A stretch of DNA of 35,444 nt from Candidatus Poseidoniales archaeon (GTDB taxonomy: Archaea; Thermoplasmatota; Poseidoniia; Poseidoniales; Poseidoniaceae), in contig JACETE010000004.1 of assembly GCA_013911465.1 (NCBI GenBank), positions 1 through 35,444 on the forward strand, in the 5' to 3' direction. A program made the translations under genes and the position numbers. Below, piece by piece: positions 7,330 to 16,537 of this stretch. The notes below the pieces were generated by a model. It had not been told where the DNA came from. It made no database searches and was given only the letters and a program-made list of their open reading frames with translations. How positions within the stretch are numbered: the first letter of the stretch is position 1; each line of letters opens with the position of its first letter.

Positions 7330-8934
7330 ATGGCAAAAGGCGTTGCTCCATTCGACGGTGTTGTTGACCATCGTGGGGAAGCCCTGCCCGTATTATCCAA
7401 ATCGTCGGCTAACATGAAGATGGAAAAGTTACTCAATACTCCAATGCCTTCCTTCGACAAAGACACACCAGGGAGTCCATTTTGGACGAAACTTGCATTT
7501 TTCTTTTGTCGTCGAACAGCCGCAAACCAATTTCGTTCAATCGAATATTCTGGAATGGAACATATTCCTGCAGACAGGGGTTCACTTTGTGCTTCTTGGC
7601 ACACGAACGGACTTATCGATCCACTCGGGATTATGCTTGCCCATCCAAAGGAATTCGTCATGGGTGGCCGACACGATTTGGTAACGAGGCCAGTACTTTC
7701 CTTCTGGACTCGTAGACTCGCAGTTCAACCTGTTGTTCGGAAAGCCGAACTTCTGCGAGGAGGTTGCAGTGAAGAGGAAGCCACAAATCTGAACGGACGC
7801 TCACTCCTCACGCTCGCAACTGGCATTTCCAGCGGGTTTGGTTGTGTTCTGTTTCCAGAAGGAACAAGCCATGATTTGGCACACATGCTTAGATTTAGAA
7901 CTGGGCCTATGCGAACCGTCCTCGCAGCCGCAGCAATTTCAAAAGCATCCGGGAAAAAATGCCCCGTACTCCAACCTGTGGGCCTTCACTTCCGAACCAG
8001 ACACCATTATCGCACAGACATGTGGGTGGAATTTGCAGAACCCTATTACTTACCAGAAGATGAGATTCCACAAGATCTTATCCAAGCGGTAGAAAAACGG
8101 GAATGGGTTGAACCCCCAGGAGACCTTGTCCGCTCTCTCCGCGACGGTTTGCGCCCCCACCTTCTTCCAATCACACCAAATGCCTCGAGTTGGGAGGAAC
8201 ACGGTGCTTACCATCTCATTGCTCAACTTGAATCAAGGAGAGACAAGAACCCTCTTTCAACATGGAGAAAAGAAGTTCTCGCAGCGCGCAAGGTCAGGGA
8301 TCGATACCAAACTGAGCCCGAGGGTGAGGACGGGAAACCACCTGAAGTGGTCCACCCCGTAGTTGATTCTGCGAAGGCGATTCACGTTCAATTGAAGGAA
8401 CGGGATCTCGATGGCAGAGACTTGGATTCATCTGGGCTTCGCCTACGAAAAGGCAACCCAATTCATGGTATAGGGTTCGGAGTCAAGACTCTACTTATGG
8501 CGGCGTTATTGCCTGCGTTTCTTCTCTCATTATCTCCACAACTTACTCTTGGGCGGTTTCTTGGGGATCGAACGGACGAGGGCGTCGATGCAAGAACGAC
8601 ATACCAGTTTTTGGCAGCGATGTTTGGTTCTGCAATGATCTGGCCATTCTGCGCAATTGTTGGAACATGGTTTGTTTGGTTGAACGCATCTGATGTATCC
8701 TCAATCCTTTCCATTGACATATTGACAATCGCAGGAAATGAAATTGCTTCCTTGGCAGTAATTTATTTCTTGATGTTTCCTCTTTTCTGGAGCTCAGGAA
8801 GAATGTTCGGGTTTTGGTGGGACGGATATGTTGACGCTCGCAGGGCCCTTTCACGGCTTACAGCAGGGCGTGCTTACACTCAGAGTCTTGAAGAACGACT
8901 TCGCTCACTTACCTCGGATTTAGCCTCCCAATAA
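7330..8934 (+). CDS. Membrane-bound glycerol-phosphate-type acyltransferase (HX5D subfamily)
   Basis: A 534-residue protein with PlsC/LPLAT motifs: ASWHTNGLIDP (H91, D97), GGRHDL (112-117) and FPEGTS (175-180). These are acyltransferase motifs I-III that place an acyl chain on glycerol-phosphate or lysophospholipid. Motif I has five residues between His and Asp rather than four, as in the yeast Gat1/Gat2-like branch (HxNxxxDP). The C-terminal 150 residues carry about three membrane helices (around 385-410, 428-450, 468-490), an addition to the minimal PlsC domain. Ester-lipid acyltransferases are unexpected for archaea with ether membranes, but bacterial-type versions have been noted in Marine Group II genomes. 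Its job here, membrane or storage lipid, is inference. It follows the HIT gene by two bases. Confidence 0.85.
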   Translation: MAKGVAPFDGVVDHRGEALPVLSKSSANMKMEKLLNTPMPSFDKDTPGSPFWTKLAFFFCRRTAANQFRSIEYSGMEHIPADRGSLCASWHTNGLIDPLGIMLAHPKEFVMGGRHDLVTRPVLSFWTRRLAVQPVVRKAELLRGGCSEEEATNLNGRSLLTLATGISSGFGCVLFPEGTSHDLAHMLRFRTGPMRTVLAAAAISKASGKKCPVLQPVGLHFRTRHHYRTDMWVEFAEPYYLPEDEIPQDLIQAVEKREWVEPPGDLVRSLRDGLRPHLLPITPNASSWEEHGAYHLIAQLESRRDKNPLSTWRKEVLAARKVRDRYQTEPEGEDGKPPEVVHPVVDSAKAIHVQLKERDLDGRDLDSSGLRLRKGNPIHGIGFGVKTLLMAALLPAFLLSLSPQLTLGRFLGDRTDEGVDARTTYQFLAAMFGSAMIWPFCAIVGTWFVWLNASDVSSILSIDILTIAGNEIASLAVIYFLMFPLFWSSGRMFGFWWDGYVDARRALSRLTAGRAYTQSLEERLRSLTSDLASQ

Positions 8935-8971
8935 GCGTTGAGTTCAAATTACCCTAACGCTCCGCAAGAAC

Positions 8972-9598
8972 ATGGTCGATTCCGGTCACATACAACAAAT
9001 CCGGCAATGGCTTGCTAGCGAACGACTTGAAATTCGTGACAAAAACGACCCACGTGCTGATGCACACTTACTGGTTCGCTACCCTCCGGGGCCGCAAGGA
9101 CACATGTTTGCTGTCGTTTTACCCAAAGGACGAGATCTTGTCTTCGTTTCCAGTATGACGCGTGTCGACTTGGGCCAACAAGACCAGATGAAAGAACACA
9201 TGACTGAAGAACCAGAGGTATGGTCTGAATGGGTTCACGAATGTCGGCTTTCACTGATGCGTGCTGAACTTGATTGGGGCATCCACATGGGCCATGACGG
9301 CAAAGAGAAGCCAGGGCCACTTCAAGCGTTCAATGTCAGCCTTCCAATCTGGTTTGACGGGTTGAATAAGAATGCCCTCATGCACAGCCTTCGTCGACTT
9401 TGGCTTGCAAAATTAAGCATGATTCATGAGATTAAATTCGCATATGGGCCAGGAAAAGGAGAACCTGGTCCAGTAGACGATTGGGCCAACCAAAAGAAGC
9501 AGAATCAAACTGAAAACAAACCTTCTGAACCTGCCCAAATTGAGTACAACGATACCATGCCTTTTGGCACGGGATTAGATCCCGAAGAATGGGCTTGA
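8972..9598 (+). CDS. Small soluble protein of unknown function, possibly DUF2299-like
   Basis: A 208-residue protein. Residues 1-165 form an alpha/beta domain: an N-terminal helix IQQIRQWLASE, strands LLVRYPP and FAVVLPKGRDLVFVSSMTRV, a helical part and a strand-helix end. The order recalls the YbjN/DUF2299 chaperone-like fold, but I cannot confirm this from sequence. The last 40 residues are polar and likely disordered (KKQNQTENKPSEPA), ending FGTGLDPEEWA. There is no membrane segment or catalytic motif. It follows the acyltransferase by 37 bases and precedes the giant secreted protein, with which no link is evident. Confidence 0.65.
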   Translation: MVDSGHIQQIRQWLASERLEIRDKNDPRADAHLLVRYPPGPQGHMFAVVLPKGRDLVFVSSMTRVDLGQQDQMKEHMTEEPEVWSEWVHECRLSLMRAELDWGIHMGHDGKEKPGPLQAFNVSLPIWFDGLNKNALMHSLRRLWLAKLSMIHEIKFAYGPGKGEPGPVDDWANQKKQNQTENKPSEPAQIEYNDTMPFGTGLDPEEWA

Positions 9599-9677
9599 AA
9601 ACGGCTTCCTGATGCGTTTTGAATCTGACGCGTGAGGGTCGCGATTAAGTAGTGGTGAATACACGTTCTCGTTACAC

Positions 9678-9684
9678 AGGTGGT
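9678..9684 (+). promoter_or_regulatory. Ribosome binding site fixing the start of the giant secreted protein
   Basis: AGGTGGT stands three bases before the ATG at 9688. With the signal peptide beginning MRQTTK, this favours 9688 over the upstream GTG at 9652 used in the ORF track. Confidence 0.6.
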
Positions 9685-9687
9685 ACT

Positions 9688-12600
9688 ATGCGTCAAACAA
9701 CCAAATCGATAACTCTCGTCAGTCTATTTCTGCTATCCTTATTTTCAGGAATGGTTCTTGGAACAGAACAAGCAGAAGCATCTCAAGTTGTCATCACCGA
9801 AGCAGTGCGAGTTGTCGACGGTGGAACAGCCTCCGACAGTCAAGCGGCTGTGGCATCCGATAGTGAAGGAAACGTCCACATCGTATGGGCCAGAAACACA
9901 CAACATCTGTACTACTCGATGATTTCGCCACGCGGTGAGACCCTGATTGACGCCACTCAAATCACAAACCCCGGACTTCACAAGGTCTGGCATCCAGATA
10001 TGGTTGTTGACGACAACGATCGAATCCACCTGGTCTGGGCCGATAAATCCGGCCAACATAAGATCATGTACACGTCTCTCAACCCATACCTCGCACCACT
10101 CGACGGTATGGCCGCAGAGGACACCGCAATCTCAGTCATTGATGACACCATCATTTCGATGCGTGCTCAAGACCGCGATTGGCCATCCATCGATGTTGAC
10201 AGTCAAGGAAACCTCCACATCGCTTGGCAGGATTCGTACGATGAACTTCAACGATTTTTCAACCAACCCCAAATCTACTACACCATGCTCCAACCAGAAT
10301 TTAGTGGTGGTTCCGTACTCACATTGTTCGAAGACACATTGCTAACTCCAATCATTGGCCACAAAGGCCATCCTGACATTGTTGTCGACTCCAATGACTT
10401 GGTTCAAATCGCATGGGATGACACCCGTGGAGGCAAGGTCGAACTCGTCTTCCTCGTCGATACATCCGGTTCGATGTACTCCGAATGGGCAGATGTTTGT
10501 ACAGTTATTTACGGCGGTAACTTTGCTGCTGGCGGTTATTTCCAAGGACTCAAGCCAATGCTCCAAGAAGGAAACATGACGGTTTACGAAACCATTTACG
10601 GTCTCGGTAACACTCTACCAGGCGCTGCAAGCAGCGGAAACTGTGCAACCCACAACCAGAACGCAGGCCCCCGGCCAACTGCTCTTGGAATCGTCGATGG
10701 TGATGACTCCGGCGGTATTCGAAAACTCCCAGGAACTGTTTACAACGGAAACACGTACTCTGGATACTCGGGAGAAGACTGGGGCCCTGGAACTAACTGG
10801 GCCTGTCTGTCATGGAAGGACGCTCAAGGCAACGTTCCAGGAAACCCTCCAACACAAGACGACCACAAGTGGAATCCAAACGCAACCAAGATCGCAATCC
10901 CAATTTCTGATGAAGGTCCAAAGGACGGAGACCCAGCACAACAAGCAGACGACACGACTTCGATCGAAGAAGCACACGACAACTGTGTCAACGCTGGTGT
11001 CGTACCTGTAGGGATGTATGGACAAACCTACGGAGGCGCAACAAGCGTCCAATCCCACTTCAAGGATCTCGCCCAATGCCCGAACGGCGTTCAGAGCGTA
11101 GCTGCGCGCAACTGCCCAGGCAACACGATTCGTTCAACCGATGCTGGTGGCCAAGTTTACGAATTCCCATCCGGTAGTGGCGGTGCAAGCCAAATGTCAC
11201 TCCTTGTCGAAGCAATGGTTTACATTTCAACCAACAACTCTCGAGAAATCTACATGTCTGTTCTTGACCCATACGGCAAGATGAACAACGATCCAAGTTG
11301 GACACCAGGTGTCTCAGGAACCGTTGCTCAGAACGGGGGGTATGTCGAAGATACTGGAAAAGGATCCGAAGGCCACCTTGTTGTCGTGAACGACACACGT
11401 GTCACAATTGATGACGCATACTCATTCCACCCATCCATCGGTGTTGACATGGAAGGAAACACCCACATTGCTTGGATGGACGGCCGAGACTATGGATTTG
11501 AGAAGGACGTTAACTACGAAATTTACTACACAAAACTGCGCCTTCAAGGCGCTGGTGAATTCGATGGTCGCGATGAGGGACTCTCCACCTACGCCATCAA
11601 GAAAATCAACGATACTCCGATTTCCAACGTTGAAACCAATGCAGGCTTGCCACAGAATGCTCCATGGGGCGGCAACTCCGTCTTCCCGTCGCTCCTTACT
11701 GACGATCAGAACCAAATCCACATTGCTTGGGTTGATTCTGGAAACACCTCTGCAGGTGAGGAACTCCTCTACGTACGATTGAACCACACCTCTCTCGAAG
11801 GCGATGGACTAACAGCTCTTGACCCATGGGAATCTGTTGCAATCACCTCTTGGGCTTCGAACAAATTAGGTCCAAATTCAGGATATAAGCCAAGCATCGG
11901 TATGCCGCCAGCCTTCTCAAACGATTTGGGTAGCGGCGCTCACGTGGCTTGGTCGGATACGAACAAGTGTAACGATGAGACCAACAACAACCGGTTCACG
12001 GTCTGTTATTCTCACGTATTGACTGGACAAGTCGATGTCGAATTCGATGATGGAGAGACGTTCTATCACGTGATTGAACCCGGTGAGCAAACCATCTACA
12101 ACTTGACAATGAACAATTCAACACCTGGTCCGAAGGACTTGGTTGCAGATACCTATGGACTCAACATCACAGGTGTTCCAACCAATTGGACGGCAACGCT
12201 GTTCTTTGCAGACAACCACACTGCGATTTTCCCTGATACTGAAATCTTCCTTGAGGGTGGAGAATCAATCCGATTCTACCTCCGAGTTCGAGCACCTTCG
12301 ATCTACCAAGCTGGCGCCGATGAGTTAGCAGAAATCCGTGTGGATGCAAAGTCCTACAAGGACCCTGCAATCCGCTCCGAGATTACAACACTCACGCTCA
12401 TGGACGTTGTCCACGGAATCGACCTCGATGCATCGCACAGTGTAGCCGACGTTGAACAGGGCCAAACCGCGATTTTCTCGATTACAATCACCAATACCGG
12501 GAACGTTGCTGATACCTTCCTCTTCTGGGACCCTCAGACTCTCGAAGGTCGTCAAGAGTGGCTTCTGCCGTTCGCTTGGGACGTCAACTTCCCTCTTAGT

Positions 12601-14697
12601 GTACAACTCGATCCACAGCAAACTGTGACCAAGAATCTTGAGATTAATGTTCCAACCTCTGAAGATCCAGGGGCCTTCGTTATCTTGCTGAAGGGTTGGT
12701 CTGCAGGCGAACCTGTCAAGTCTGTTGAGAAAGGAACATACGATATTCTTGAATTGGGTGTCTTCGTTTCAATTCGCTCTTCGAACAACATTGTGTTCAA
12801 CATTACAGACCAAGAAGCAATGGTAACGCCTGCTCCGTATGCTCCGAATGCACTCGATCCGAATTGTCATGTATTCGAAATTGAAGTCGAGAAATACTTC
12901 GATACCGGCGACCTTGTCTTTACAACTCCAGGCACAACTGAAAATGAAGACAATTGGACTACAGAAGTTATCTTCCCGAACGGGCTCAATTTGAACCCTG
13001 ATGGCGTATCCTATCCTTGGGTCCTCATGTCAGGCGATGACTATCGAATGCACGTTGTGAAGGTCAAGATCTGTGCACCAGATGATGCCCCTGCGGGCCT
13101 CGGAAAGGCAGTGACAATCAAGGCAAATCTCAAGGGCTATCCTAAGATTTCAGCAGCCAAGATTCTGCAAGTCGACGTTGATCACGTCTACCAACTCAAG
13201 ACCGACGTTGCTCTCGTTGATGATGAACAACTCACCGTCAATCCTGGTGACGCCATCATTCTCCCAACCACAGTTAGCAACAACGGAAATGGTCCAGACC
13301 GATTCGATTACACCCTTGCACGGGTAACCGATTCCTCCGGAGTTGATGTCATTTGGGACATTACCATCCCTCGTAACACCCTAGAAGAACTCGATTCGGG
13401 CTCATCTCAAACCTTTGAGGTTCTCATGGACATTCCACAGCAAGTCCCTGCTGGCGACTACACAGTGGTTTTCCACACGAAGTCCGAACAAAAGGATGAG
13501 GATGCATCAGGACGTATGACTCGCTTGCGAGACATTACAACATTGACAGTTACAGTCCGTGAATTCCATGATATGCAAATCACCATGGACCCGACTGTAG
13601 AAAACGATGTCAAGACTTCTGCACCTGGTCGTGTTGTACGATTCATTGTCAACATCACGAATGCAGGAAACGTTCCCGATGTTCCGACCCTTGACAATCA
13701 CACTTCCATACGCTCAGGCTCAGACATTACAGTCAACGAGGAACCTGGAATGGGAACACTTGCTGGTTGGGATGTCGATTGGCGAATGATTCGTCAGGTT
13801 GGATTGGATCTCGAAAGCGAGGAAGATTGTGTAACAACACTCTCGACTGCAGCATCCTACCCAGAGGACAGCTGCGTGTACTTGTCGGACATTGATGAAT
13901 GGAGACTACCAGAAATGGACCCATATCAGACATACACTATGGTTGCAGTCGTATCCATTGACCCCGGAGCACAGTTGCTCACTCGAAGCCTCGGCCTCAA
14001 GGTTGTCTCGATGATGGGTAACGCTGACGAAGGTGGCGACCATGATGATTCCGCATCATGGGTTGGCGATCTGTTGGATTCCAACGAGAAGATTGTGACC
14101 ATCAACCTCCGTGCACCGGACCTCGTTGTGAAGTCAGCCTCGACGGATGTCACTTCCGCAGATGTTGGTGAATCAATCCCAATCCGTATTGAGATTGCAA
14201 ACACAGGAAACGTTCACGCTTCAGATATCGAAGTCATTCTTTGTGAGTACGATGATGATGACATGATGAAAGAAATTCGCAAGAACAACAACATGTGTGA
14301 TGAAGAGAGTATTGTCATGCGCCAGATTATTGGTGCATTGGACAAGCCAGACGATTCTCAAACAGAACGCGTAATCGAGTTGTACATGCTTTACCCAGTT
14401 ACTGCAGGTAGCAAGAACGTCTACGTCGTTGTTGACCCAGGAAACACTATCGTTGAAGCAAATGAAGGCGACAACATCGTCCGAATTTCAACCGAGCTCG
14501 GTTCTTCGAACCCATTCTTGGACGTTGCTGGCGAAGTTGCTGGTAAGGTTGCACTACCGACCATGATCGTCTTGCTGACCTTCTCGCTCTTCGGTGTCTT
14601 GTACCTCGTTGGTCGAGGCCGCCGTGCTGCAGTGAAGGATCGAATCGCTGAACAATCGTCATTGATGTCTGTTCTTGGTGATGAAGCCGACGCGTGA
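9688..14697 (+). CDS. Giant secreted, membrane-anchored protein with VWA, propeller-like and CARDB domains
   Basis: A 1669-residue surface protein. Seen in order: a signal peptide (SITLVSLFLLSLFSG); propeller-like repeats with the recurring pattern D-G-N-hydrophobic-HI-x-W (GNVHIVWA, DRIHLVWAD, GNLHIAWQD); a von Willebrand A start FLVDTSGSM whose MIDAS aspartate is residue 258; more propeller repeats (GNTHIAWMD, NQIHIAWVD, GAHVAWSD); then several beta-sandwich domains of the CARDB/NEW3 type marked by NTGNV motifs (ITNTGNVAD, ITNAGNVPD, IANTGNVHA); and a C-terminal helix TMIVLLTFSLFGVLYLVG with a basic cytoplasmic tail. The VWA insertion contains several Cys. A role in adhesion, polymer binding or surface assembly is inference. 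It converges with the ArsR-like gene, five bases apart. Confidence 0.88.
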   Translation: MRQTTKSITLVSLFLLSLFSGMVLGTEQAEASQVVITEAVRVVDGGTASDSQAAVASDSEGNVHIVWARNTQHLYYSMISPRGETLIDATQITNPGLHKVWHPDMVVDDNDRIHLVWADKSGQHKIMYTSLNPYLAPLDGMAAEDTAISVIDDTIISMRAQDRDWPSIDVDSQGNLHIAWQDSYDELQRFFNQPQIYYTMLQPEFSGGSVLTLFEDTLLTPIIGHKGHPDIVVDSNDLVQIAWDDTRGGKVELVFLVDTSGSMYSEWADVCTVIYGGNFAAGGYFQGLKPMLQEGNMTVYETIYGLGNTLPGAASSGNCATHNQNAGPRPTALGIVDGDDSGGIRKLPGTVYNGNTYSGYSGEDWGPGTNWACLSWKDAQGNVPGNPPTQDDHKWNPNATKIAIPISDEGPKDGDPAQQADDTTSIEEAHDNCVNAGVVPVGMYGQTYGGATSVQSHFKDLAQCPNGVQSVAARNCPGNTIRSTDAGGQVYEFPSGSGGASQMSLLVEAMVYISTNNSREIYMSVLDPYGKMNNDPSWTPGVSGTVAQNGGYVEDTGKGSEGHLVVVNDTRVTIDDAYSFHPSIGVDMEGNTHIAWMDGRDYGFEKDVNYEIYYTKLRLQGAGEFDGRDEGLSTYAIKKINDTPISNVETNAGLPQNAPWGGNSVFPSLLTDDQNQIHIAWVDSGNTSAGEELLYVRLNHTSLEGDGLTALDPWESVAITSWASNKLGPNSGYKPSIGMPPAFSNDLGSGAHVAWSDTNKCNDETNNNRFTVCYSHVLTGQVDVEFDDGETFYHVIEPGEQTIYNLTMNNSTPGPKDLVADTYGLNITGVPTNWTATLFFADNHTAIFPDTEIFLEGGESIRFYLRVRAPSIYQAGADELAEIRVDAKSYKDPAIRSEITTLTLMDVVHGIDLDASHSVADVEQGQTAIFSITITNTGNVADTFLFWDPQTLEGRQEWLLPFAWDVNFPLSVQLDPQQTVTKNLEINVPTSEDPGAFVILLKGWSAGEPVKSVEKGTYDILELGVFVSIRSSNNIVFNITDQEAMVTPAPYAPNALDPNCHVFEIEVEKYFDTGDLVFTTPGTTENEDNWTTEVIFPNGLNLNPDGVSYPWVLMSGDDYRMHVVKVKICAPDDAPAGLGKAVTIKANLKGYPKISAAKILQVDVDHVYQLKTDVALVDDEQLTVNPGDAIILPTTVSNNGNGPDRFDYTLARVTDSSGVDVIWDITIPRNTLEELDSGSSQTFEVLMDIPQQVPAGDYTVVFHTKSEQKDEDASGRMTRLRDITTLTVTVREFHDMQITMDPTVENDVKTSAPGRVVRFIVNITNAGNVPDVPTLDNHTSIRSGSDITVNEEPGMGTLAGWDVDWRMIRQVGLDLESEEDCVTTLSTAASYPEDSCVYLSDIDEWRLPEMDPYQTYTMVAVVSIDPGAQLLTRSLGLKVVSMMGNADEGGDHDDSASWVGDLLDSNEKIVTINLRAPDLVVKSASTDVTSADVGESIPIRIEIANTGNVHASDIEVILCEYDDDDMMKEIRKNNNMCDEESIVMRQIIGALDKPDDSQTERVIELYMLYPVTAGSKNVYVVVDPGNTIVEANEGDNIVRISTELGSSNPFLDVAGEVAGKVALPTMIVLLTFSLFGVLYLVGRGRRAAVKDRIAEQSSLMSVLGDEADA

Positions 14698-14702
14698 GTG
14701 AC

Positions 14703-15473
14703 TTAACCAAGCCACCATCGCAATCCGGGATTGTCGTCTATGGCGACAACTTCCCCGGATCGGTCAGTCCGCTGACGTTCAACGAGTTCCCGCACACGGG
14801 ACATGACGACAGAGATATCATTCTCACTAAGATTGAGCTCTTGCGCCATCAAGCCAAGGTCTGGCTTCACTCGAGGTGTTTCAATCAAGGCATGGACCAT
14901 TGTCCGCTGAGAGTAATCTTCGAAATCAGTATCCACCGCAGCGGAAACTCTTCCTCGAATCTGTTGATGCAAAGCAATGAGTGCGTCGCGTTGTCGATCG
15001 AGTAACTCAAGTTGCTCATTCAATTGTTCGAGGTGAACAACGCCTTCTGTAACGCTGATTTTCTTTCGACCGCTAACAAGTTCAGCAATTGGCTGAGCAT
15101 GTTCAGGTAATCTGGAACTTAGCCTTAGAGGGCCTCCTGATGGAAGTTTCCTTCTCTCGATTTTGAAGAGATCGGGACCCAAATCAACGCGAAGGGAAAA
15201 GGCCTCACAAACCCTGAAAATCGTTCGTGGAGGGCCACCTTTTTCACTCGGAACTTTCATCTTTTCAACGAGATTACCCCGCTCCAATTCTTTGAGATGC
15301 TTGACGATTGCTTGCTGACTTACGCCGATCAAATCAGCAAGTTGCATTGGATAGTGCGGTTCTCGAACCAATCGTTCAAGGATGGACCGACGGGTCTTGT
15401 TTTGAAGCAACATCAAGGAGCGTTCCAGTTCGTCCATACTACTCAACCTGTAGTTAGGTAGAGAAGGACTCAT
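14703..15473 (-). CDS. ArsR-like winged-helix transcription regulator
   Basis: A 256-residue DNA-binding protein. Residues 13-80 form a winged helix: MLLQNKTRRSILERLV, LADLIGVSQQAIVKHLKELERGNLV, then a wing with PSEKGGPPRTIFRV. A linker and a coiled-coil-like stretch (LEQLNEQLELLDRQRDALIALHQQI) probably mediate dimers, and the C-terminal 60 residues may hold a second helical module (LMAQELNLSENDISVVMSRVRELVE). There is no CxC metal motif, so metal sensing is not indicated. An inner ATG at 15437, behind a weak AGGTTGAG element, would remove 12 residues. Its target is unknown; it faces the giant secreted protein gene and shares the strand with a membrane protein gene. Confidence 0.82.
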   Translation of the reverse strand: MSPSLPNYRLSSMDELERSLMLLQNKTRRSILERLVREPHYPMQLADLIGVSQQAIVKHLKELERGNLVEKMKVPSEKGGPPRTIFRVCEAFSLRVDLGPDLFKIERRKLPSGGPLRLSSRLPEHAQPIAELVSGRKKISVTEGVVHLEQLNEQLELLDRQRDALIALHQQIRGRVSAAVDTDFEDYSQRTMVHALIETPRVKPDLGLMAQELNLSENDISVVMSRVRELVERQRTDRSGEVVAIDDNPGLRWWLG

Positions 15474-15505
15474 TTGAACTCGTCGGATGAAATAGCCACT
15501 AGATG

Positions 15506-16498
15506 TCAGTCTTCATCCCATGATTGCCAATCTTCGTCTTTGGCAACAGGAATCTTTCGTTCTGCAGCAGGTTTCGACGTGACTTCAAACGCTGGAGCAG
15601 TCACAGGAGGCTGAGCAATAGGTGTGGGAAATGGGTCGGCGACTTGTTGTTCATTTTGCTCCTGAGGTGTTGCGGATTCAACATCACCTCGCATGAGCGC
15701 ATAGACCTGTTCAGTGGTAAGCATACTACCGGCTTGAACATCCATCGCCCCATCCATTTGTTGGTTAGAATTGTTTTGTTGCTGATTCATGTACTCGCCC
15801 GTTCGTACGTCAAATCCAATATCCTCTGTAGCGCCCTGATTCATTGCATTGATTTGTTGTTGAACAACATCAGGAGTAAGATCGGTTAACGGCATCACAT
15901 TTCCGTCAGGTCCAACGACCATCATGACTCCCTGCTTTCGGTTCTGGGAGAAGGCGAGAAGAACACCAGATAGGGGCAAGAGGAAAATGCCTAGGCAACA
16001 AACAGCACCACCAATCATGACCCAAGGGGTTTCGAAAAGGCCACTCTCCATTTCGTCGATTGAGGTTAACCAAATCGTTTCGTTCGCACACGTTCCCACA
16101 CATTCGACTCTCAACAGATAGTCGCCTTTCTCAAGTTCCCAAGATCCAAGGATTGCGTATTCAACACTACCGTCAGCAGACATAGCATTCCAATCAAGTT
16201 TACATTTCGACTCGTTTTCTGGCTCTTTTACATCAGATCCATCAAGTTCCGAGAGGGTAATGTTTCCTTCGAAATCAATTCCATATGCACGATAACAACC
16301 GTCAGCATTGACAGTCATGAGTTTCTGACTCTCTGAGCCAGCATCAAGCGAATCTACGTTGTTGCGTTCAGGATCGAGCGCATCGCCAATGGAATCCATT
16401 TGTCCGAGCAAGAGGATGCTTCCGAGGACGAAACACGCCATTGATGCAATAAGCATGCGGAGCGGCCAAGGGTTCTTTTTCCCGCTCTCCATGTTCAT
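15506..16498 (-). CDS. Two-helix membrane protein with extracellular domain and Gln-rich tail
   Basis: I recognise no family. About 330 residues: a signal anchor (LRMLIASMACFVLGSILLLG), an extracellular domain of about 120 residues with four Cys, a second membrane helix (WVMIGGAVCCLGIFLLPLSGVLL), then about 150 cytoplasmic residues. The tail has a short strand segment (VMMVVGPDGNVMPLTD), an Asn/Gln-rich part, a helix with LTTEQVYALMRGD, a Pro-rich linker and an acidic aromatic end, DEDWQSWDED. The track uses a GTG at 16510; the ATG at 16498 has a GAGGAG element upstream and is preferred. It starts 39 bases after top6A, possibly in the same transcript, and no function follows from that. Confidence 0.72.
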   Translation of the reverse strand: MNMESGKKNPWPLRMLIASMACFVLGSILLLGQMDSIGDALDPERNNVDSLDAGSESQKLMTVNADGCYRAYGIDFEGNITLSELDGSDVKEPENESKCKLDWNAMSADGSVEYAILGSWELEKGDYLLRVECVGTCANETIWLTSIDEMESGLFETPWVMIGGAVCCLGIFLLPLSGVLLAFSQNRKQGVMMVVGPDGNVMPLTDLTPDVVQQQINAMNQGATEDIGFDVRTGEYMNQQQNNSNQQMDGAMDVQAGSMLTTEQVYALMRGDVESATPQEQNEQQVADPFPTPIAQPPVTAPAFEVTSKPAAERKIPVAKDEDWQSWDED

Positions 16499-16537
16499 TG
16501 GATGAACCACTCCTCAAAGAAGGCTCGCTTTTTCTTC

